From Sphingomonadales bacterium UBA6171 (GTDB lineage Bacteria; Pseudomonadota; Alphaproteobacteria; Sphingomonadales; Sphingomonadaceae), in the NCBI GenBank assembly GCA_002422985.1, contig DITZ01000090.1:8074-27002 (forward strand): DNA of 18,929 nt, read 5' to 3'. The notes under the pieces are model-generated. The model had not been told where the DNA came from. It did no database searches and saw only the letters and a list, made by a program, of their open reading frames with translations. Made by a program: the position numbers and the translations under genes. Of the stretch, positions 15,062 through 18,929 are shown one piece after another; within the stretch, counting starts at the first letter, position 1; the number at the start of each line of letters is the position of its first letter.

Positions 15062-15093
15062 CGCGCCAAGCACCGATGCATCGGACTGGCGCG
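15062..15093. promoter_or_regulatory. Nested inverted repeat in the slt-dapA divergent region
   Basis: CGCGCCA at 15062-15068 is the exact complement of TGGCGCG at 15087-15093. Between them is a perfect 12-bp palindrome, CCGATGCATCGG at 15073-15084, its centre one base off that of the outer arms. The element sits in the 102-base gap between two genes reading away from each other, where one site can control both. It could be an operator for a dimeric regulator or a transcribed hairpin. Confidence 0.45.
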
Positions 15094-15135
15094 CCAGACC
15101 ATGTATCTGACCCTTCAGCCGGGGATTCCCACGCC

Positions 15136-16017
15136 ATGATTTCGCTTTCCGGTTCCATTCCCGCCCTTGTCACCCCGTTTCGCGACGGCCGGGTGGATGA
15201 GGCGGCGTTCGCGCGCTTTGTCGAGTGGCAGATCGCGGAAGGCGCCGGCGGGCTGGTGCCCTGCGGCACCACGGGCGAATCCGCGACGCTTTCGATCGCG
15301 GAGCATGACCGGGTGGTGGCGCTGACGGTGGAAGCCGCCGCCGGCCGGGTGCCGGTGATCGCCGGCTGCGGTTCCAACGATACGGCGGTGGCCGAGCATC
15401 ATATCGCGGTGGCCGCCCGCGCCGGGGCGGATGCGGCGCTGGTGGTTTGCCCCTATTATAACAAGCCCGGTCAGGCGGGGCTGCTGGCGCATTTCCGCTA
15501 TCTGGCCGAACGCTCGCCGCTGCCGATCATCATCTATAATATTCCCGCCCGGTCTGCGATTGATATGGCGACCGAAACGATGGCGGAGCTGGCGGAGCTG
15601 CCGATGATCGTGGGGTGCAAGGAATCCACCGGCGACATCAACCGGGTGAGCGAAATCCGCCATATGTGCGGGAGCGATTTTCTGATATTTTCCGGTAATG
15701 ATTATATGACGCTGGGGATCATGGCGCATGGCGGGCATGGCAGTATTTCGGTGACCGCCAATGTGGCGCCCCGGTTGGCGGCGGAGCAGGTGGAAGCCTG
15801 TCTGGCCGGGGACTATGCCACCGCGCTGGTGTTGCAGGATCAGCTGTGGCCGCTGTCTCAGGCGCTGTTCAGCGATCCGTCGCCGGGGCCGGCCAAATAT
15901 GCGCTGTCCCTGATGGGGCGGATGGCACCGGATACGCGGCTGCCGATCGTGGGGCCGTCGCCGGCGTCGCGCGCGGCGGTTGATTCGGCGCTGGCGCATG
16001 CTGGAATCGCGCCCTGA
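15136..16017 (+). CDS. dapA: 4-hydroxy-tetrahydrodipicolinate synthase
   Basis: A 293-residue cytoplasmic aldolase condensing pyruvate with aspartate semialdehyde, the committed step to diaminopimelate (peptidoglycan) and lysine. The catalytic set is complete: Schiff-base K162 in VGCKEST, Y134 in IIYNIPAR, T45-T46 in GTTGES at 44-49, and YYNKPGQ at 107-113. Length and motifs are standard for DapA rather than for N-acetylneuraminate lyase. ATG 15136 has GGGGA at 15121-15125, about ten bases upstream. The open frame extends further left but covers slt antisense sequence and gives no plausible N-terminus. It overlaps smpB by one base (TGATG). Diaminopimelate supply next to a peptidoglycan-cleaving enzyme is a loose functional link. 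Confidence 0.97.
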   Translation: MISLSGSIPALVTPFRDGRVDEAAFARFVEWQIAEGAGGLVPCGTTGESATLSIAEHDRVVALTVEAAAGRVPVIAGCGSNDTAVAEHHIAVAARAGADAALVVCPYYNKPGQAGLLAHFRYLAERSPLPIIIYNIPARSAIDMATETMAELAELPMIVGCKESTGDINRVSEIRHMCGSDFLIFSGNDYMTLGIMAHGGHGSISVTANVAPRLAAEQVEACLAGDYATALVLQDQLWPLSQALFSDPSPGPAKYALSLMGRMAPDTRLPIVGPSPASRAAVDSALAHAGIAP

Positions 16018-16496
16018 TGGCCCGTCCGCGCCGTGCTGCGGTTAAGGTGAAGATTGCCGCCGAAAACCGCCGTGCCCATTATGAATATGCCATCGAGGAC
16101 AGGTTTGAGGCCGGCATCATGCTGGTGGGCACGGAAGTGAAAGCCCTGCGTGGCGGCCAGGCGACGATTGCGGAGAGCTATGCCGAGGTGAAGAATGGCG
16201 AGGTGTGGCTGATCAACAGCAATATCCCCGAATTCAGCCATGGCAATCGCTTTAACCATGAGCCCAAGCGGCCGCGCAAGCTGCTGCTGAACCTGCGGGA
16301 AATCTCCAAACTGCATGGCGCTGTGGCGCGGCAGGGCATGACGCTGGTGCCGCTTTCCATCTATTTCAACGACCGGGGCAGGGCGAAGGTGGAGCTGGGC
16401 CTGGGCAAGGGCCGCAAGCTGCATGACAAGCGCGAGCATGAGAAGGAAAAGGACTGGAAGCGCGAAGCCGCCCGGCTGCTGCGGGACCGGGGATAA
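16017..16496 (+). CDS. smpB: SsrA-binding protein SmpB
   Basis: A 159-residue RNA-binding protein that delivers tmRNA (SsrA) to stalled ribosomes for trans-translation. The beta-barrel OB-like fold has the family signature GTEVKALR at 38-45, followed by ESYAEVKNGEVWLINSNI at 53-70. The basic C-terminal tail, KGRKLHDKREHEKEKDWKRE (131-150), enters the decoding centre in this family. Translation starts at ATG 16017 inside the dapA stop, so it is coupled to dapA. Length is normal. The tmRNA gene itself was not seen in the window. A T7 run (16504-16510) follows the stop, but no convincing stem precedes it. Confidence 0.97.
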   Translation: MARPRRAAVKVKIAAENRRAHYEYAIEDRFEAGIMLVGTEVKALRGGQATIAESYAEVKNGEVWLINSNIPEFSHGNRFNHEPKRPRKLLLNLREISKLHGAVARQGMTLVPLSIYFNDRGRAKVELGLGKGRKLHDKREHEKEKDWKREAARLLRDRG

Positions 16497-16546
16497 GCGG
16501 CCCTTTTTTTCCCAGCAGGTTGCGGGGCGGGGCGGCGGGTCACATC

Positions 16547-16600
16547 TTTGCCTTAAAGCGGGCGCAGCGGACGTTTGCCTTAAAGCGGGCGCAGCGGACG
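16547..16600 (+). repeat. Perfect 27-bp tandem duplication upstream of the DUF2062 gene
   Basis: Bases 16547-16573 and 16574-16600 are identical, head to tail. They lie in the 140-base gap after smpB and end 37 bases before the DUF2062 start. Each unit contains TTAAAG within an otherwise GC-rich sequence. In the DUF2062 frame the unit would read FALKRAQRT twice, but this is outside the conserved domain, so it is treated as intergenic. Confidence 0.85.
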
Positions 16601-16636
16601 CCCGCGACAGAATCGGACGAAGGTGAGGACGAAGGC

Positions 16637-17191
16637 GTGGCACGCCAGTGGAGATTTCCGACGCGGGACGAGATGCTACAGTATCGGCTGCTGCGTCCGT
16701 TCGCGACCTATCTCGGCAGCCCGCTGATCTGGCGGTTCAACCGGCGCGGTGTGGCGCGCGGAACGGCGCTGGGGCTGTTTTCCGGCTTTGCCGTGCCGGT
16801 GGCGCAGACGCCCTTTGCCGCGCTGCTGGCCGTGGGTGTGCGCGCCAATCTGCCGGTGGCGGCCATTGCGACATCGGTGACGAATCCGCTGACAGTGCCC
16901 TTTATCTATTATGCGGCCTATCTGGTGGGGCGCTGGGTGTTGCGGATGCGTGAAGGCATGACTCAGGCGATTTCGCCGGATATTGGCGCGCTGGAGCAGA
17001 CCATCAGCTGGATTGTGACGCTGGCCGGGCCGACCTATGTGGGGCTGTTGATCTTCGCGGTCGGGTCGGCGACGCTGGGCTTTGTGCTGGTGCAGTTCGG
17101 CTGGCGGCACTGGGTGCTGGTGAAGCGGCGCCGGCGGCTGGCACGGCGGGCCAATGGCGCGATACGCCCCAAGGGAGCAGCAGAAGCATGA
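16637..17191 (+). CDS. DUF2062 family membrane protein
   Basis: A 184-residue integral membrane protein of unknown biochemical role. The N-terminal stretch is amphipathic and basic (residues 1-40, including RFNRRGVARG). It is followed by a glycine-rich segment GTALGLFSGFAVPVAQTPFAALLAVGVRANLPVA (about 42-75, quoted in pieces: GTALGLFSGF and TPFAALLAVGVRANLP), typical of DUF2062. Further spans lie at about 84-98 and 125-156, and the tail is strongly basic (KRRRRLARR). GTG 16637 is chosen because GAGGA at 16625-16629 sits seven bases upstream; the frame remains open back to 16520 through the 27-bp repeat, but that extension is not domain-like. ATG 17188 of the next gene overlaps its stop (ATGA), so the two are coupled. 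Confidence 0.85.
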   Translation: MARQWRFPTRDEMLQYRLLRPFATYLGSPLIWRFNRRGVARGTALGLFSGFAVPVAQTPFAALLAVGVRANLPVAAIATSVTNPLTVPFIYYAAYLVGRWVLRMREGMTQAISPDIGALEQTISWIVTLAGPTYVGLLIFAVGSATLGFVLVQFGWRHWVLVKRRRRLARRANGAIRPKGAAEA

Positions 17192-17829
17192 AGGAACGCG
17201 ACAAGCTGGTGCAGGTGAAGCAGGCCTGGGCGCGCGCCGGCCGGCTGCTGACGGGCAGGCCCGATCCGGATCATGCGCTGCGCCTGCCGCCGGGCCAGCG
17301 GCTGGTGACCAACTGGCCGGTGCTGGATCTGGGTGTGCAGCCGGATGTGCCAAAGGCCCAATGGCAGCTGACGGTGGATGGCGCGGTGGAACAGCCGCTG
17401 ACGCTGGACTGGGCGGCTTTCATGGCGCTGCCGCAGATGGAGGATGTGTCGGACATCCACTGCGTGACCCAGTGGAGCCGCTATGACAATCGCTGGCAGG
17501 GCGTGGCGACGACCGTGCTGCTGGCACAGGCGCGGCCGCTGCCGGCGGCCAACCATGTGATTTTGCATGGCTATGATGGCTATACCACCAATGTTTCGCT
17601 GGAGAATTTTACCGAAGCGGATTGCCTGCTGGCGCACAGCCATGATGGCGTGCCGCTGACCCGCGAACATGGCGCGCCGGTGCGGCTGGTGATTCCGCGC
17701 TATTATTTCTGGAAATCAGCCAAATGGATTAAGCGGATCGAACTGGTGGCCGTAGATCAGCCGGGCTTCTGGGAAGTGCGCGGCTATCACAATGTTGGCG
17801 ATCCATGGACGGAAGAACGATACGGCTGA
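17188..17829 (+). CDS. Sulfite-oxidase-like molybdopterin-dependent oxidoreductase
   Basis: A 213-residue single-domain protein with the sulfite oxidase molybdopterin fold. C92 in DIHCVTQWSRYDNRWQGV is the expected molybdenum-ligating cysteine. HGYDGYTTNVSLE (127-139) and GAPVRLVIPRYYFWKSAKWI (162-181) are further family hallmarks. The protein has no signal peptide or Tat twin-arginine motif and no dimerisation or haem domain, unlike MsrP or eukaryotic sulfite oxidase. It is therefore predicted to be cytoplasmic and of the short YuiH-like group, whose substrate is unknown. Electron acceptor and molybdenum-cofactor genes are not nearby. GGGAG at 17173-17177 serves as ribosome-binding site for ATG 17188. 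Its last 38 bases overlap the kinase gene in another frame. Confidence 0.88.
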   Translation: MKERDKLVQVKQAWARAGRLLTGRPDPDHALRLPPGQRLVTNWPVLDLGVQPDVPKAQWQLTVDGAVEQPLTLDWAAFMALPQMEDVSDIHCVTQWSRYDNRWQGVATTVLLAQARPLPAANHVILHGYDGYTTNVSLENFTEADCLLAHSHDGVPLTREHGAPVRLVIPRYYFWKSAKWIKRIELVAVDQPGFWEVRGYHNVGDPWTEERYG

Positions 17830-18511
17830 GGCGGCTGCGCTGGCTGCTGAGCCGGTGCGGACGGAGTCTCTGGGCCGGATGGCGGCCGGGATTGCGCATG
17901 ATCTGAACGGGATGCTGGCGGGCATCAGTGCCACCGCCGGGATGCTGGCGCACGGGGCGGATGTGGCAGATGCGCGGGCACTGCATGGCATCGTCGATGC
18001 GGCGATGCGCGCGTCGCTGCTGATGCGGCAGCTGATGATGTTTGCGCGACAGGAATCGCTGTCGCCCGCGCCGATGGATATGGCGGCCCTGGTGGCGGCG
18101 ATGGCGCCGGTGCTGGGGCAGCTGCGACAGGCGCTGGAGCCGGCGCCCTGCGTGGCGGACCGGCTGGCGCTGGAGCGGGTGCTGGTGAATCTGGTGACCA
18201 ATGCGCGCGAGGCCGGCGCACAGACGGTGCGGGTGGAGACCGGAATCCTGCCCGCCGATGCGCTGCCGGCGGATGCGCCCTTTGTGCCGCGATGCGATCA
18301 TGCGCGGCTGGCCGTGGCGGATGACGGGCCGGGGATAGCGCCGGAGATTGCCGCGCGAATCTTCGAACCCTATTTCAGCACCCGGCCGGATGGACATGGT
18401 CTTGGTCTTTCAACAGCTTATGGGCTGGTGAAACAATCCGGCGGCTTTCTGCTGCATGATAGCGGGCCGCTGGGTGGCGCGCGTTTCACCATCCTGCTGC
18501 CGCGCGGATAG
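17792..18511 (+). CDS. Small orphan sensor-less histidine kinase
   Basis: A 239-residue protein made only of a dimerisation/phosphoacceptor region and an ATPase domain. H36 lies in GIAHDLNGMLAGI, a variant of the HDFNN-type H-box. The N-box is NLVTNAREAG (N133 and N137), the G1 box DDGPGI at 177-182, the F-box IFEPYFSTR at 190-198 and the G2 box GHGLGLS at 201-207. There is no membrane segment, PAS, GAF or receiver domain, and no response regulator gene nearby. ATG 17792 overlaps the preceding gene by 38 bases; GTG 17855 and ATG 17879 are alternatives, the last leaving just six residues before the phospho-histidine. Input must come from a partner protein. It is cotranscribed with the molybdenum enzyme by overlap, and lies 105 bases before recA. 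Confidence 0.85.
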   Translation: MLAIHGRKNDTAEAAALAAEPVRTESLGRMAAGIAHDLNGMLAGISATAGMLAHGADVADARALHGIVDAAMRASLLMRQLMMFARQESLSPAPMDMAALVAAMAPVLGQLRQALEPAPCVADRLALERVLVNLVTNAREAGAQTVRVETGILPADALPADAPFVPRCDHARLAVADDGPGIAPEIAARIFEPYFSTRPDGHGLGLSTAYGLVKQSGGFLLHDSGPLGGARFTILLPRG

Positions 18512-18544
18512 ACGGCGGAAAGGGCTTCCCACCGGCCCGGCTTT

Positions 18545-18559
18545 GTTCTACACCTGTTC
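18545..18559 (+). promoter_or_regulatory. LexA SOS box upstream of recA
   Basis: GTTCTACACCTGTTC is an exact match to GTTC-N7-GTTC, the LexA operator of alphaproteobacteria. It lies 72 bases before the chosen recA start and 34 bases after the kinase stop. It is the direct repeat type, not the palindromic CTG-N10-CAG of gammaproteobacteria. TTGTTC overlapping its left half could double as a -35 element, but no good -10 was recognised. Confidence 0.85.
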
Positions 18560-18616
18560 CGCAGCGGTCAGAGGGGCCGCGGTTCAGGGCGGTGACTTCG
18601 GATGAAGGAAGCAAGG

Positions 18617-18929
18617 ATGGACAGGGAAAAGGCGCTGGAAGCTGCACTGGCGCAGATTGACCGGGCTTTTGGCAAGGGTTCGGCGATGCGGCTGGGCGCG
18701 CGTGAAGTGCTGGAAATCGAATCCATACCCTCCGGCTCGCTGGGGCTGGACATCGCGCTGGGCATCGGCGGCCTGCCGCGCGGACGGGTGGTTGAAATCT
18801 ATGGCCCGGAATCCTCGGGCAAGACGACGCTGGCGCTGCATGTGGTGGCAGAGGCGCAGAAGGCCGGCGGCGTGGCGGCCTTTGTGGACGCCGAACATGC
18901 GCTGGACCCGATCTATGCCCGCAAGCTGG
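18617..18929 (+). CDS. recA: Recombinase RecA, N-terminal part (cut by window end)
   Basis: The first 104 codons of the DNA recombinase that forms filaments on single-stranded DNA, carries out strand exchange and triggers LexA self-cleavage. Visible parts: the N-terminal helix KALEAALAQIDRAFGKGSAM, the segment IPSGSLGLDIALGIGGLPRG, Walker A GPESSGKT at 63-70, and catalytic E93 in DAEHALDP. ATG 18617 is preferred because AAGGA at 18605-18609 lies seven bases upstream; ATG 18602, in frame and five codons earlier, is possible. The gene has its own SOS box, so it is likely an independent damage-inducible unit. The rest of the gene lies beyond position 18929. Confidence 0.97.
   Translation, partial: MDREKALEAALAQIDRAFGKGSAMRLGAREVLEIESIPSGSLGLDIALGIGGLPRGRVVEIYGPESSGKTTLALHVVAEAQKAGGVAAFVDAEHALDPIYARKL

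Noticed and set aside
15034..15102. Upstream ATG at 15102 for the transglycosylase.
   Set aside because: It would put 23 basic residues ahead of a clear signal peptide and read through the divergent dyad element.
16504..16510. T7 run after smpB as an intrinsic terminator.
   Set aside because: No convincing GC stem ends directly before the run.
1..18929. Mobile elements, prophage or transferred island.
   Set aside because: No transposase, integrase, tRNA or flanking repeats were seen, and composition is even across the window.

Overview
The window is a GC-rich, gene-dense piece of bacterial chromosome, read mainly on the + strand. It most likely comes from an alphaproteobacterium of the order Sphingomonadales. 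The placement rests on gene content and order (lptD-surA-pdxA-rsmA with lptF-lptG; dapA-smpB followed by a DUF2062 gene), on the alphaproteobacterial type of SOS box (GTTC-N7-GTTC) before recA, and on a perfect C/T-G/A palindrome of a kind I associate with sphingomonad intergenic regions. Genus cannot be fixed by reading alone. There is no sign of phage, insertion sequence, CRISPR, tRNA or rRNA; the region looks like core chromosome.

Layout. Positions 1-138 are the end of a thiolase, and 268-2442 encode the multifunctional fatty-acid oxidation protein (enoyl-CoA hydratase plus 3-hydroxyacyl-CoA dehydrogenase); together they form a beta-oxidation pair. A structured spacer follows. Then comes an envelope and housekeeping operon, 2688-10705: lptD, surA, pdxA, rsmA, lptF, lptG. 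LptD is the outer-membrane end of the lipopolysaccharide bridge, SurA is the periplasmic chaperone for outer-membrane barrels such as LptD, and LptF/LptG are the inner-membrane end. PdxA (vitamin B6 synthesis) and RsmA (16S rRNA dimethylation) are the passengers usually found in this operon.

Positions 10786-12998 hold the least ordinary pair: a membrane histidine-box lipid hydroxylase and a protein with two GNAT-like regions. In a sphingolipid-making bacterium this pair could act in ceramide acylation and 2-hydroxylation; that is an inference and is reported as the main hypothesis. A convergent soluble lytic transglycosylase (13015-15033, - strand) is divided from dapA (15136-16017) by a divergent intergenic region with a nested inverted repeat. 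dapA overlaps smpB.

Positions 16637-18511 form a compact overlapping run: a DUF2062 membrane protein, a cytoplasmic sulfite-oxidase-fold molybdenum enzyme, and a small histidine kinase without a sensor domain. The window ends in the first 104 codons of recA, preceded by a clear LexA-type SOS box.

A recurring oddity is short tandem duplication: 27 bp over the stop codon of the fatty-acid oxidation gene, 8 bp x3 over the stop of the hydroxylase, 15 bp x3 within the start of the GNAT gene, and a perfect 27 bp x2 before the DUF2062 gene. Inverted repeats sit in most of the intergenic gaps. No gene-free stretch exceeds 300 bases.
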